Source: Paraherbaspirillum soli (lineage in GTDB: Bacteria > Pseudomonadota > Gammaproteobacteria > Burkholderiales > Burkholderiaceae_D). From it: a stretch of DNA of 64,000 nucleotides. The notes beneath the pieces were generated by a model. That model saw nothing but the letters and a program-made list of their open reading frames with translations, had not been told where the DNA came from and did no database searches. Below are positions 1 to 9,570 of this stretch, in pieces. The stretch spans positions 1-64,000 of the forward strand of contig NZ_JBHSMT010000028.1 in assembly GCF_042654985.1 (NCBI RefSeq), in the 5' to 3' direction. The position numbers and the translations under genes are program-made. How positions within the stretch are numbered: position 1 is the stretch's first letter; each line of letters begins with the position of its first letter.

Positions 1-97
1 ACCGGGTTGGGGCTGAACGACAAGAGCCGGATGAATCGAGAGGTTCACGTCCGGTTCTGTGAGAGCCTGAAGGGGAGGTTCCTTTGGGCGACTCGAT
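1..97 (+). mobile_element. 3' end of a group II intron (domains V and VI)
   Basis: Positions 24-57 form a 34-nt hairpin with the form of bacterial group II intron domain V: GAGCC at the 5' side, a GAGA tetraloop at about 39-42, and a GGTTC 3' strand. A second stem (65-73 with 81-89) follows directly and fits domain VI. The intron 3' boundary is probably between 92 and 97. The intron body and any reverse transcriptase lie left of the window, so completeness cannot be judged. The call rests on the domain V sequence pattern and its spacing to domain VI. Confidence 0.75.
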
Positions 98-151
98 CAT
101 CCGTTTTGCAGCGGGGAAGCGGTGTTTTTTTTACTGCTAATCGGAGGTCAC

Positions 152-496
152 ATGACTACCAGCACTAAGAAGTTCAAGCAATTTCCGCCCATCCCAGAAA
201 CAGCAGATCTCCAACCATTCTCCTGGTTGGACAAAGACCTGCGCACCGATCCAGCAGCGCATTTCATCGAGCTCTCGCTGGACATGAGCCAAGGCATTCG
301 CAAGTGCCTGGCGGCGCTGCATGCCAATGCACTGGCCCAAGAGCACGGCGACCCTGCCTGTCCGCCGCCGCTAAACGCGTACGATATCGACGTGATGTTC
401 CGTTGGGCGCTGGCTTCTGCCGACGTGATGGCGGAAAAGGCTCAAGCCAGCGTTGATTACCTGAACGCGTGGAAAGCCAGACAGCGCAAAGCCTAG
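152..496 (+). CDS. Small hypothetical protein, paralogue of the gene at 27398
   Basis: I do not recognise this family. The start at 152 is preferred because CGGAGGTCAC sits just upstream; an in-frame start at 122 would add an unsupported hydrophobic stub. The 114-residue product has no signal peptide or membrane segment. It opens with a Lys- and Pro-rich stretch followed by FSWLDKDLRTD, a central LHANxLAQEHGDPxCPPPLNA and a C-terminal YLNxxxARQR. The same motifs recur in the protein at 27398-27748, so this is a two-copy family in the window. It lies between a group II intron end and a decayed RHS-type gene, a context that invites but does not prove a polymorphic-toxin-associated role. Confidence 0.7.
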   Translation: MTTSTKKFKQFPPIPETADLQPFSWLDKDLRTDPAAHFIELSLDMSQGIRKCLAALHANALAQEHGDPACPPPLNAYDIDVMFRWALASADVMAEKAQASVDYLNAWKARQRKA

Positions 497-569
497 GCGC
501 AGGCGGCGAACGCCGTCAAAAGCGGCGTTCGCCAGTGCCGGCGGTCTGATCACCGCCGGACCCAACATC

Positions 570-1796
570 ATGCTCAACGCGATCCGCACCCGCAGTTTTG
601 CCGGCAGCGAAATCACTTACACCTATGCCTATGATCAAAACATCCTGGGGACGGGCGGGCAAAAGGTCGGCGGCTGGACCAAAGTCACCAGCTATACCGA
701 TGGCGGCCGCAGCGCCAGCGACAGCACCGACTACTTCAACCACGTCAGCAGCCATCGGGACTTCGGCGGCCATGTCGTTACCTATAGCTACGACTACGCG
801 GCGCACCTGCAGCACCAAGCCTCCAGCGCCGAGCAGAACATCGATTTCAGCTACTACGTCAACGGCAGCATAGTCCTGGGTGCGACCGGCACGCAGATCA
901 GTTATGACGGCGCGGGGCTGCGGACTGCCGCTCTCTATGCCGACGGCCATACTGAATGCTACAGCTACACCAGCGACGGCTACCTGGCGGACGTGCGGAT
1001 CAACGGCGTGTTGCGCTCGCACCGTGATAATGACGCGCTCGGCCGGGTCCAGAACTACCTGGAGTATGCGGCCGACGGCAGCAGCGTCACCTACAGCAGG
1101 CTGAGCGTGTTCGATGCCGACAGCCGGGTCACGCAAGATACCGTCACGCAGTCGCCGATTGGGGGTACCAGTAAAACCACCATCACCAACTACGACTATC
1201 GTCTGGACGTTGGCGGCGGCCACTATACCGGCGCCGATCAGGGGGTGGTCACGCACAGCTTCCAGTACGATCCCAGCAAGACAGCCGGCGGCACAGGCGT
1301 TGACTTCACGACCAGTTACCTCTGGTGGGATGAGGCCAAGCAAAGCCAGATCCAGGTGCGCGGCAGCGACTCCGACAATGCCAATGCCAATGCCTGGGAA
1401 TGGGGCACCGGGATGTCGGACTTCAAGTACGACGTAAACGGCCACTTGAAGCAAGTCAGCGCGCACGAAACCAATGGCAAAGGCAATGGAATAACCGACA
1501 ACACGCCGTCGCGCACGCTGAACTACACCAGCGACGAGTACGGCCAGGTGCTGCACCGCGATGAGCTGTAGAGTGGCGACAGTCTGCGCTATGCGCAGCG
1601 CTACTACTACCTGAGCGGGCAGTTGATCGGCGACGTCGGCAACAACGGTCCGTCCAACGTCTCGTCAAGCGCCACGGCCAGCAGCTACACGGTCAAGCGC
1701 GGCGATACGCTGGCCTCGATTGCACGTGCGGCATGGGGCGACTCGAACCTGTGGTACTTGATCGCCGACGCTAACAAGCTGAGCGCCACCCGATGA
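570..1796 (+). pseudogene. RHS/YD-repeat protein remnant with C-terminal LysM domain, interrupted by a stop
   Basis: The frame encodes Tyr-Asp-rich repeat sequence (motifs such as YDYAAHLQHQ and LGRVQNYLEY) typical of RHS/YD-repeat surface proteins. A TAG at 1569-1571 breaks it, after which the same frame stays open to TGA at 1794 and encodes a LysM-like module (SYTVKRGDTLASIARAAWGD) that would bind peptidoglycan or chitin-type glycans. The reading frame also extends left of the ATG at 570 without an obvious start signal. It is therefore a 5'-truncated gene carrying one nonsense codon. A separately translated 333-aa product from 570 is possible but lacks a convincing ribosome binding site. 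Confidence 0.75.
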
Positions 1797-1926
1797 GGGC
1801 GATCGCCAGTTGTAGTGGTAGAAGGAAAAGCTGATGCATTTCAGTATCAATGCTGCTTATCGAGAACTGGGAAGCGTATAATGCTCGGTCTACTTTTCGT
1901 TATTACCGTATAGAAAATACTGTATC

Positions 1927-2892
1927 GTGCAACCGAACCACACCAGAACAAAGTGCCATATTACTGTAGTCATTCCAGTATATAAGGCAGAAAATTGCCT
2001 CGATGAGCTTTATCGGCGGCTGAGTGTTGCACTTGAAGAAATCTCTCCGGATTATGAAATCATACTTGTAGAAGATTGTGGCGGCGACGGTTCATGGAGA
2101 GCCATCGAGCGTCTCGCCCGTGTGGATTCGCGTGTGCGCGGCTTGCAGTTCAGCCGTAACTTCGGTCAGCACTATGGTATTACGGCTGGCCTAGATCATT
2201 GTCGCGGCGATTGGGTTGTTGTGATGGATTGCGACTTGCAGGACCGGCCAGAGGAAATCTCGCGTTTGTATGCCAAGGCTCAAGAAGGCTATGACATTGT
2301 CTTGGCGCGGCGCGGGGTGCGCAGTGATCCTCCATTCAAACGCCTAACATCGTGGCTATTTTACAAATTATTCCGTTATCTTGCGGAGATAGACTACGAC
2401 GGCGAAACGGGTAATTTCCGCATAATGTCTCGCAACGTTGTGAAAAATTTCAGGCGCATGGGGGAGCAGCTCAGGATTTTTGGCGGCTTGGTGCAGTGGA
2501 TGGGATTTAGCACTGCAAGCATAGACGTACAACACGGCGAGCGTTTCGAGGGGAAATCTTCCTATACATTTTCCAAATTGTGGAAACTTTCAACCGAGGC
2601 CATCATCGCCTACTCAGATAAGCCGTTACGGCTTGCAGTGCGCCTGGGATTTTTGATGGCGTTTTTCTCTTTTTGTTATGGCGTCTACATCATTGGGCGC
2701 GCGCTTCTTTATGGGTCGCCTGTTCCCGGTTGGAATAGTCTGATCGTTTCGCTGTATTTTATCGGCGGCGTCATTATCAGTATCCTTGGGATATTCGGTA
2801 TATATCTGGGGAAGACCTTTGATGAGACAAAGAAGAGGCCGTTGTATATCGTTAGGCGGACAACTTTCAACGATATGAATTCTGTTGACTAG
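1927..2892 (+). CDS. Family 2 glycosyltransferase, polyprenyl-phosphate (DPM1/GtrB/ArnC) type
   Basis: A 321-residue protein with a GT-A domain at about 10-230: VVIPVYKAE near the N-terminus, ILVEDCGGDGSW, and the nucleotide/metal motif DCDLQDRPE. Two hydrophobic segments follow (about 235-260 and 270-295), the architecture of enzymes that move a sugar from a nucleotide donor to undecaprenyl phosphate on the inner leaflet. The start is GTG at 1927 with no clear Shine-Dalgarno. It is followed five bases later by the flippase-like gene at 2897, matching gtrA/gtrB or arn-like gene pairs. The substrate sugar is unknown. Base composition is lower in GC than the flagellar operon, consistent with a surface-glycan cassette acquired separately. 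Confidence 0.85.
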   Translation: MQPNHTRTKCHITVVIPVYKAENCLDELYRRLSVALEEISPDYEIILVEDCGGDGSWRAIERLARVDSRVRGLQFSRNFGQHYGITAGLDHCRGDWVVVMDCDLQDRPEEISRLYAKAQEGYDIVLARRGVRSDPPFKRLTSWLFYKLFRYLAEIDYDGETGNFRIMSRNVVKNFRRMGEQLRIFGGLVQWMGFSTASIDVQHGERFEGKSSYTFSKLWKLSTEAIIAYSDKPLRLAVRLGFLMAFFSFCYGVYIIGRALLYGSPVPGWNSLIVSLYFIGGVIISILGIFGIYLGKTFDETKKRPLYIVRRTTFNDMNSVD

Positions 2893-2896
2893 CTTC

Positions 2897-3274
2897 ATGA
2901 ATCCGCGTTTTTACAATTATCTCTACATCGCTGCGACGATTGGATTTACCGTCTACGGGCAACTTATTTTGAAGTGGCGTATCTCCAAATTTGGCGCGCT
3001 TCCGGTCAATGGCTATGAAAAGATTAAATTCTTAATCTCGTTCTTATTCGACCCGGCAATATTTTCCGGTTTTGCAGCGGCCTTTCTCGCCTCTCTTTGC
3101 TGGATGGCGGCAATGACGAAGTTCGATCTCAGTCACGCATACCCGTTCATGAGTCTTAACTTTGTAGTTGTGCTCTTGTTGAGCGCGTGGATATTCAGCG
3201 AACCTCTGTCATTTCAGAGGGTGCTTGGTGTGTCGATTATCGTTATAGGTACAGTGGTGGCTGCACGTGGGTAA
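2897..3274 (+). CDS. Small EamA/SMR-like membrane protein, probable lipid-linked sugar flippase
   Basis: A 125-residue protein with four hydrophobic segments. The C-terminal pattern (YPFMSLNFVVVLLLSAWIFSEPLS, then a glycine-containing helix) is that of EamA/SMR half-transporters such as ArnE/ArnF. These flip sugar-linked undecaprenyl phosphate across the inner membrane. I take ATG 2897 as start; a TTG at 2885 would overlap the upstream glycosyltransferase. The next gene begins at GTG 3267, overlapping by 8 bases, so the three genes are probably translated together. Function is inferred from family resemblance and neighbours. Confidence 0.7.
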   Translation: MNPRFYNYLYIAATIGFTVYGQLILKWRISKFGALPVNGYEKIKFLISFLFDPAIFSGFAAAFLASLCWMAAMTKFDLSHAYPFMSLNFVVVLLLSAWIFSEPLSFQRVLGVSIIVIGTVVAARG

Positions 3275-4862
3275 TGTTTCGTTATACCTGGGTCATTTGA
3301 AAAAACGGCCAGCATTCGTTTCTCTGCTATTTGCAACAGCCCTCATCGCTAGTTTGTGCTTTGCGTTCGCTCCTCGCTGGGAGACGAATGATGATATAGC
3401 CATGTCCATGATTGCACATGGCTATGGTCTTGCTTCGTACGGCACTCCGCAGCTAGTCTTTTCGAACGTCCTTTGGGGATACATCGTTCGAGCTATACCT
3501 ACAATTAATAATATATTGGGGTATTCGCTGGCGACGATTTCGGTCCTGTTGGTCGTCGGCTGGTTGATGCTTTATTTTCTGCGGCGGCTCGGGGCGGGTT
3601 ATTTCGTTGGGGTGTTAGCCATTGTTCTCTTGTTGGCGCGACCAGTGATTGTGCCGCAGTTTACGGTCAATGCTGGTCTATTGGCAGTGGTTGCGGTGAT
3701 TGCCTTGCAAGCATACGCGCGTTTTCAAGGTCGAGGGATGTTGGCGGCGGTATGCGTTCTCGCATTCTGTTCGTACCTAATCAGAAGTAACGAATTCGTT
3801 CTAGTGATTTGCGTCGCGTTACCTCTTTTGCCGTGGCATATGGTGCGGAAGGATCGGCAAACTCAGATAGCCTTGGTGCTGTTGGTTTTGGCAATCGCGG
3901 CGGCGGCGGCAGTAGATTACTGGGCCTATAGCGGCCCCGAGTGGCAGGCTTTCAAGGATCTAAATCAAGCGCGTATCGCATTCACTGATTATGGGGTTGG
4001 GGAATATCTCATACGTCGACCCGAAATTTTGGCGAAATATGGATTCAGTCGAAATGACGTCAATTTACTTACCAACTGGTTCTTTGCCGATCCTAAGGTT
4101 GCGAATCCGGAAGCATTGAAGGCAATGCTGGGCGAACTTGGGCCATTAGCGATACAAGCCAATGCAATTGCGTCGGCTTGGGCTGCAGTTAAGACGTTCT
4201 GGAGCCCCATGCTGTGGCCTTTGTCGCTTGCTGCACTAGCATTGGCAATGATTAGGCCAAGCTGGAGAGTTCTTGTAGCTTGGTTGTTGTGCATTAGCGC
4301 TGTAATTGCTCTGGGATTAATGGGGCGCCCCGGAATCATGCGGGTTTATGTCCCGCTGGTGACTCTATTGATAGTGGCGCCGTTTTTGATCGGGAACGCT
4401 TCACCAGGGCGAAATGCCATGGCTTCAGCGGTGTTACTCACAGCTTGTATCTTAAATTTTCATCAGTTTGCGCCTGAAGAAAAAAGATTGCGGTCGTTGG
4501 GCGAGGTTGTGCGGCATGACCTCTCCGGCTTTCCTTCTGAGCCGGTAGTGATGTGGGCAGGCGTATTTCCACTCGAGCTGTCTTATCCGGTTCTTATGGC
4601 GCCGCATTCGTTTCGGTTTTATGCGCTTTCGACATTTACTCTCGCTCCATTTTCCGTCTCGCGTTCGGAGGGGTATGTAGAGCGAGGGCTGATTAAGCGC
4701 CTGCGCGGCGAGTCGGGAGTTCCAATTGTTGCGAGCGAAATGGCGTTTGGTTTGCTTCAAAACTACTGCGCAGAGCATTATGGCGGCCAACTGCGTGAAC
4801 AAGCTCTTCAACAGTATGGCATGGTAGCAGTTAGCTGGCGGCGCTGCGAAGTAGGTCAATGA
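3267..4862 (+). CDS. Polytopic membrane protein, possible GT-C-type glycosyltransferase
   Basis: A 531-residue protein with about ten hydrophobic segments and a soluble C-terminal part (about 420-531). I do not recognise the family with certainty. The number of membrane spans, an acidic pair after the first span (WETNDDIAMS, about residues 37-46), and the position behind a polyprenyl-phosphate glycosyltransferase and flippase fit a GT-C enzyme that transfers the lipid-linked sugar to an envelope glycan. The start is GTG 3267 overlapping the previous gene. An O-antigen-conversion-like role for the trio is inference only. Confidence 0.6.
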   Translation: MGNVSLYLGHLKKRPAFVSLLFATALIASLCFAFAPRWETNDDIAMSMIAHGYGLASYGTPQLVFSNVLWGYIVRAIPTINNILGYSLATISVLLVVGWLMLYFLRRLGAGYFVGVLAIVLLLARPVIVPQFTVNAGLLAVVAVIALQAYARFQGRGMLAAVCVLAFCSYLIRSNEFVLVICVALPLLPWHMVRKDRQTQIALVLLVLAIAAAAAVDYWAYSGPEWQAFKDLNQARIAFTDYGVGEYLIRRPEILAKYGFSRNDVNLLTNWFFADPKVANPEALKAMLGELGPLAIQANAIASAWAAVKTFWSPMLWPLSLAALALAMIRPSWRVLVAWLLCISAVIALGLMGRPGIMRVYVPLVTLLIVAPFLIGNASPGRNAMASAVLLTACILNFHQFAPEEKRLRSLGEVVRHDLSGFPSEPVVMWAGVFPLELSYPVLMAPHSFRFYALSTFTLAPFSVSRSEGYVERGLIKRLRGESGVPIVASEMAFGLLQNYCAEHYGGQLREQALQQYGMVAVSWRRCEVGQ

Positions 4863-5385
4863 ATTCTGCGAGATTGGCATTGCTCGGCGTTCTAGTACAT
4901 GCAATCTCGGCAGCAGTCAAAGCATCGGGTGTTTATCAATTTGCAATTGTGAAAATTTCTTCCCGTACGGCTACTCTTTCGAATTGGCAGTTGCATTCAT
5001 AGATGACTACGGCGCGGCCTACCAACTAGCAGCGGCCGTCGAGATTTCTTAAAATTATCGTGTCGATAGGGGGGGCGTGATGCAATTCGAATCAATGATT
5101 CGTATGCTCGCACCGCGGCAAAGACACGTGTCTGACCAAGCTCCGCATTGGAGGTTGCAGTGTGTTACATGCTTGACGTGCCGCATAGGCCGCGTCAAAA
5201 AAGCACGAAGCAATAGCTATCAGCCCTAGTTGTGCTTGCAGATAAGAAATGTCAACACAGGTTGTTACATAACAACACAATCAGATACCGCGCAGAAATA
5301 TCCTCGTACAATATTGTCGTTCCGCTATACTTCGCCCTTCGCAAAATATTGCAAAGCAACAACGATAAAGTTTCAGGGAATTTGG
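4863..5385. other. Intergenic region upstream of the flagellar operon
   Basis: About 520 bases without a credible gene separate the glycan cassette from fliQ. The stretch is AT-richer than the operon and presumably holds its promoter. I could not identify a convincing sigma-28 or sigma-54 site. A palindrome at 5261-5276 is listed separately. Confidence 0.6.
5261..5276. promoter_or_regulatory. Palindrome upstream of fliQ, candidate operator
   Basis: GTTGTT-ACAT-AACAAC is a perfect 6-bp inverted repeat with a 4-base centre, 109 bases before the fliQ start. TACAAT (5307) and TATACT (5326) downstream could be -10 elements, but no matching -35 hexamer is clear. A regulator site for the operon is plausible, not shown. 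Confidence 0.35.
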
Positions 5386-5652
5386 ATGTCGGCTGATCAC
5401 GCGCTGCAAATGATGGCGCAACTGTTTTGGAATTGTTTTTTGATCGCGCTGCCTGTGCTTGCCGTTACGTTGGCTGTCGGCGTGTTGATCAGCATCTTCC
5501 AGGTTGTCACACAGTTGCAGGAATCCAGCCTGAGTTACGTCCCCAAGCTGGCGGCTGCCGGCATTACGTTGTTGCTGTGCGGTTCGTGGATGTTGAACCG
5601 CCTGGTTTCTTTCGCCACGACGCTGTTCAGCTCAATTCCCAATCTCAAGTAG
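5386..5652 (+). CDS. fliQ: Flagellar export gate protein FliQ
   Basis: An 88-residue protein with two membrane helices and the FliQ pattern (ALPVLAVTLAVGVLISIFQ, then VPKLAA). It is one of the FliP5-FliQ4-FliR1 core subunits of the flagellar type III export gate in the inner membrane. The start at 5386 gives the family's usual length of about 89 residues and has AGGGAA upstream; the frame is open further left, but that extension has no family support. It is the first gene of a tightly packed operon that runs to 25.8 kb. FliP, its partner, is near the far end rather than adjacent. Confidence 0.95.
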   Translation: MSADHALQMMAQLFWNCFLIALPVLAVTLAVGVLISIFQVVTQLQESSLSYVPKLAAAGITLLLCGSWMLNRLVSFATTLFSSIPNLK

Positions 5653-5659
5653 CCTCATT

Positions 5660-6424
5660 ATGGTCATCAACGTATGGGCCGATTGGGCTGTTGCGGTATT
5701 TCTGTTGTCAGCGCGGCTTAGTTCGGTGCTGACATTTGCACCGCCATTCTCCATGCTCAATGCGCCGCTGCGGGTGCGGGTCTTGCTGGCGGTCGGTTTG
5801 TCGGCTTGCCTGGTAAGCAGCGGCCCGGTGCCGGACTTGATCGGCATGGCGACCGGGGCGCTGGTGCAGTCGCTCTGCATCGAGTTGGCGATCGGCCTGG
5901 TGATGGTGTTTGCGTTGCAGGCCGCGTTTGGATCCCTCTATTTCATCGGCCGGGTGATGGATGTGCAGGCCGGCTTTGGGTTGGCGATGATCATCGATCC
6001 TGCCACCAAGGGACAGTCCCCTCTCTTTGGCACTTTGCTGGCGCTGGCTGCCGGCATGGTGTTTTTCTCTGTCAATGGTCACCATGATTTCCTGCGCTTG
6101 TTCGCCGGCTTGTACGATGCTTTGCCGGTCGGCTCGCTGTCGGTACAGATGATGCCGGAGCGAGCGATTGCCTATATGGGTACGGTCTTCGGGCTGGCTC
6201 TGGCGGCCGGTGCGGCGGTGTTGATCGTGCTGTTTTTGCTCGATATCGGCATCGCTTTCATGTCCAGGACACTGCCGCAAATGAACGTTTTACTGTTCGG
6301 CTTGCAGATCAAGACGGTGACGTCCTTGCTGGTCCTGGCGGCTTGTTTCGGCTTGCTTAGTCCGGTGTTGCTGCGCATTCAGCAAACCGCGCTGCGCTTT
6401 ATTGCGGAGGTGTTTGCGCAATGA
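5660..6424 (+). CDS. fliR: Flagellar export gate protein FliR
   Basis: A 254-residue polytopic protein with about six membrane helices, beginning seven bases after fliQ. The central FGSLYFIGRVMDVQAGFG region and the C-terminal LLSPVLLRIQQ are typical of FliR, which caps the FliP-FliQ helical assembly in the export gate. The length is normal for the family. Its stop overlaps the start of flhB by four bases (ATGA), indicating translational coupling. Confidence 0.95.
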   Translation: MVINVWADWAVAVFLLSARLSSVLTFAPPFSMLNAPLRVRVLLAVGLSACLVSSGPVPDLIGMATGALVQSLCIELAIGLVMVFALQAAFGSLYFIGRVMDVQAGFGLAMIIDPATKGQSPLFGTLLALAAGMVFFSVNGHHDFLRLFAGLYDALPVGSLSVQMMPERAIAYMGTVFGLALAAGAAVLIVLFLLDIGIAFMSRTLPQMNVLLFGLQIKTVTSLLVLAACFGLLSPVLLRIQQTALRFIAEVFAQ

Positions 6425-7494
6425 GCGAGCAAGAGCATAGCCGGACCGAAGATGCGACGCCGTACAAGCTGGACCAGGCGCGCAAGAAGGGCTTGGTGGC
6501 GCGCAGCCAGGATCTGGGCGTGCTGGCGGGTTGCGGTGCGCTGGCCGGTTACTGGTGGGTGTTCGGCGACGGCATGGCGCGCAAGATGGCGGTGCTGTCG
6601 CAGCAGACGCTGGCGCAGGCGGGCCAGGTCGCGGGTCCGAGAGAGCTTTGGCTGTGGTCGAATGCGCTGCTGGCCGAGTGCATGCATATCGTGGCCCCGG
6701 TACTGTGGATCATCGCCGGGATTGGGTTGATGGCTATCCTGGCCCAGGTCGGTTTTCTGTTTGCGCCGGCGGCGCTGAAGCCGGACTTCACGCGGCTCAG
6801 CCCAACCCAGGGCTTGAAGAAAATCTTTTCCCTGCAAATCTTGATCGAGGCGGGCAAGAGCATCCTCAAATTGATGATTTATTCGATCATCGTCTATCTG
6901 GTGATCCGCAGTGCGGCGTCACGGGCGCTGTACCTGGTCGGCGAGCCTGCCAACTTCCTCAATGAACTGGCGGCTTCGGGGCTGCACCTGTTGCTATGTC
7001 TGCTGGCGGTAGCGGCGGTGATTGCGGCGATCGATCAAGTGATTGTGCGGCGTCAGTTTGCCGGCCAGATGCGGATGAGTCGGCGTGAAATGAAAGACGA
7101 AGTCAAGCAACGCGAAGGCGAGCCGCGCATCAAGCAGCGGCGCAAGCAATTGCAGATGGAATTGTTGAAGCGGACGCAAAGCATGCGCAATTTGCGCGGC
7201 GCCGATGTGTTGATCGCCAATCCGACTCACTTTGCCATCGGTCTCAAATACGACGCCGATGCGATGTCGGCGCCGATGGTGGTGGCCAAGGGGGCGGGAG
7301 ATTTTGCGCAACGCCTCAAGCGCATCGCTTTCATCTATGGCGTGCCTATCATCGAAGACCGGCGCGTGGCGCGGCAATTGTTCTTCAAGGGCCGCATTGA
7401 GCAGGAAGTGCCAGAGACCCTGTATCGCGATGTGTCGTCGCTGTATTTGCGGCTGCGCACACTGCGCGGCCGTGCACAGCAGGGGGCGCGATGA
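6421..7494 (+). CDS. flhB: Flagellar export switch protein FlhB
   Basis: A 357-residue protein with four membrane helices (about 35-215) and a cytoplasmic domain. The autocleavage motif NPTH is intact at residues 267-270, so the substrate-specificity switch from rod/hook to late substrates should be mechanistically possible. That is notable because no late substrate (FlgK, FlgL, FliD, flagellin) is encoded in the operon. The N-terminus EDATPYKLDQARKKG is typical of the family. ATGA overlaps couple it to fliR and flhA. Confidence 0.95.
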   Translation: MSEQEHSRTEDATPYKLDQARKKGLVARSQDLGVLAGCGALAGYWWVFGDGMARKMAVLSQQTLAQAGQVAGPRELWLWSNALLAECMHIVAPVLWIIAGIGLMAILAQVGFLFAPAALKPDFTRLSPTQGLKKIFSLQILIEAGKSILKLMIYSIIVYLVIRSAASRALYLVGEPANFLNELAASGLHLLLCLLAVAAVIAAIDQVIVRRQFAGQMRMSRREMKDEVKQREGEPRIKQRRKQLQMELLKRTQSMRNLRGADVLIANPTHFAIGLKYDADAMSAPMVVAKGAGDFAQRLKRIAFIYGVPIIEDRRVARQLFFKGRIEQEVPETLYRDVSSLYLRLRTLRGRAQQGAR

Positions 7495-9554
7495 CATCTC
7501 TGCGTAAGTTATTTGGACAGAATTCGGATCTGGCGCTGGTGGTCGGGGTGCTTGGCATTCTGCTGATCCTGTTCGCGCCGATTCCTTCGGTGTTGCTGGA
7601 CTTGTTCATCATCGTCAATTTTGCGTTTGCGCTGACGATATTGCTGCTGACTTTTTACGTGCAACGGCCGGTGGATTTTTCTACTTTTCCGTCGTTGCTG
7701 TTGATTGCGACGCTGTTCCGTCTGTCGCTCAATATCGCCGCCACCAGACTGATTCTGTCCAGCGCAGAGGCGGGGCAGGTGATCGCCGCTATCGGTACGT
7801 TTGTGGTGCAGGGTAATTTTGTCATTGGCCTGATTGTCTTCTCGATCCTGATCGTGGTGCAGTACGTTGTGGTGACCAACGGCGCCCAGCGCGTATCGGA
7901 AGTCGCCGCCAGGTTCGTACTGGATGCGATGCCGGGGCAGCAGATGAGCATCGATGCCGATCTGAACATGGGATTGATCAATCAGGATGAGGCGAAGAAG
8001 CGCCGTAAAGACCTGGAAAAAGAAGCCGGTTTTTATGGTTCGATGGATGGCGCCAGCAAGTTTGTCAAAGGCGATGCGGTGGCCGGCATCGTCATCTTGC
8101 TGATCAATATCCTGGGCGGCTGGGCGATCGGCGTGGCGCAGATGGGCTTGCCCTGGGGCCAGGCTTTGCAGACTTTCACACTGTTGACCATCGGCGACGG
8201 CATTGTGACGCAGGTGCCGGCCTTGATCATTTCGGTCGCGACCGGGATTATCGTGACCCGCTCGGCGGCGGATACGCGCTTGAGTTCCGAGGTGCTGCGG
8301 CAGTTGATGCTGTTCCCGAAAATTCAGTTGCTGGTGATGCTGGCCTTGATCGGGCTGTTGATGCTGCCCGGCATGCCGAAATGGCCGGTGTTGGTGTTGT
8401 TGAGCTTGATCGGTGCTGCCTGGCTGGCGCTGCGGATGCGCAAGAGTGAAGCTGCCGATCAGCTGGCGCAGGACGGGGAGCAGAAACAGGCGGACGGCAA
8501 GGGTGACAACGAACTGGCCGCATCGGCTGCGGTGGAAATATCTTTTGGGCCAGCTATCTCTAAAGCCTGGCTGCCGATGCAGATGCTGTTGGGCGACCGC
8601 ATCGCTGCGTTCCGCAAGGAATTTGCACAAGACCTTGGCTTCGTCATTCCGCCGGTGGCTTTTCGGGATTCTTTGCAGTTGTCGCAGCACGACTACCAAA
8701 TCAGTTTGCACGGCGACCGTTTTGCCCAAGCCACTATCTATACCGACCGCACCCTGGCGATCTACGCGAACGACAAGATCGAGCGTTTGCCCGGTATCGC
8801 GGCCAAGGATCCGGCCTTCGGCTTGCCGGCGATATGGATCGAGGCTAACGATACCGACAAGGCGCGCAAGGCCGGCTATACCCTGGTCGATCCGGTCACG
8901 GTGTTGATCACCCATGTGTGCGAAGTGATCAAGACCAATGCGGCGCAATTGTTGTCGCGGTCTGAAGTGGTACGCATGCTGGAAGGCGTGAGGGGGCGTC
9001 AGCCGGGCTTGCTGGAGGAACTGGTGCCGGCGGTGCTGGCGGTCAGCGATATCCAGAAGATCTTGCAGAATTTGCTGTCGGAGAATGTGTCGATTCGCAA
9101 TCTCGACCTGATTGCGGAGGTGCTGGTCGATGTCGGCCGCCATCAAAAAGATCCAGGGCTGCTGACAGAAGCCGTTCGGCAGCGCATCGGCTATACGATT
9201 TGCCAGGCGCTCAGTGGTGCCCAGAATGCGTTGTCGGTGCTGACGCTGGAACCGGGTCTGGAGGCTTCGATTGTGCAAAACGTCAAAGCCAGCGATGGCG
9301 CCGGCTCTTATGTGCTGGAACCGCGGATGGCGGAGCAGTTCTTGATGAAACTGATGTCGATGGCCGAGGCCATGATGCGTCAGAACCTGGTGCCGGTGTT
9401 GTTGTGCGGCCCGGATGTGCGGCGCCACATCAAGCTGTTTTCTCGCAGGGCGGTGCCGCGGCTGGCGGTGTTGTCGGTGACCGAGATTCCGCACGCGATC
9501 GACTTGAAATCCTTTGGCGTCGTGAATGCCGCGCCTGCGGTGGCGGCAAACTGA
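7491..9554 (+). CDS. flhA: Flagellar export apparatus protein FlhA
   Basis: A 687-residue protein of normal family length. The N-terminal half (to about 330) has eight predicted membrane helices with FlhA signatures (PTFPSLL-like segment FSTFPSLLLIATLFRLSLN, and ALIISVATGIIVTR). The C-terminal half is the cytoplasmic nonamer-ring domain that docks chaperone-substrate complexes. It couples the proton motive force to export through the FliPQR gate. Translation is coupled to flhB by an ATGA overlap. Confidence 0.96.
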   Translation: MTSLRKLFGQNSDLALVVGVLGILLILFAPIPSVLLDLFIIVNFAFALTILLLTFYVQRPVDFSTFPSLLLIATLFRLSLNIAATRLILSSAEAGQVIAAIGTFVVQGNFVIGLIVFSILIVVQYVVVTNGAQRVSEVAARFVLDAMPGQQMSIDADLNMGLINQDEAKKRRKDLEKEAGFYGSMDGASKFVKGDAVAGIVILLINILGGWAIGVAQMGLPWGQALQTFTLLTIGDGIVTQVPALIISVATGIIVTRSAADTRLSSEVLRQLMLFPKIQLLVMLALIGLLMLPGMPKWPVLVLLSLIGAAWLALRMRKSEAADQLAQDGEQKQADGKGDNELAASAAVEISFGPAISKAWLPMQMLLGDRIAAFRKEFAQDLGFVIPPVAFRDSLQLSQHDYQISLHGDRFAQATIYTDRTLAIYANDKIERLPGIAAKDPAFGLPAIWIEANDTDKARKAGYTLVDPVTVLITHVCEVIKTNAAQLLSRSEVVRMLEGVRGRQPGLLEELVPAVLAVSDIQKILQNLLSENVSIRNLDLIAEVLVDVGRHQKDPGLLTEAVRQRIGYTICQALSGAQNALSVLTLEPGLEASIVQNVKASDGAGSYVLEPRMAEQFLMKLMSMAEAMMRQNLVPVLLCGPDVRRHIKLFSRRAVPRLAVLSVTEIPHAIDLKSFGVVNAAPAVAAN

Positions 9555-9570
9555 AGAAAGTGAATGACAA

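Noticed and set aside
516..1556. Long minus-strand frame (346 aa)
   Set aside because: It is the complement of the RHS-type gene; Ala/Val/Gly-rich translation without motifs, while the plus strand has clear YD repeats and a LysM module.
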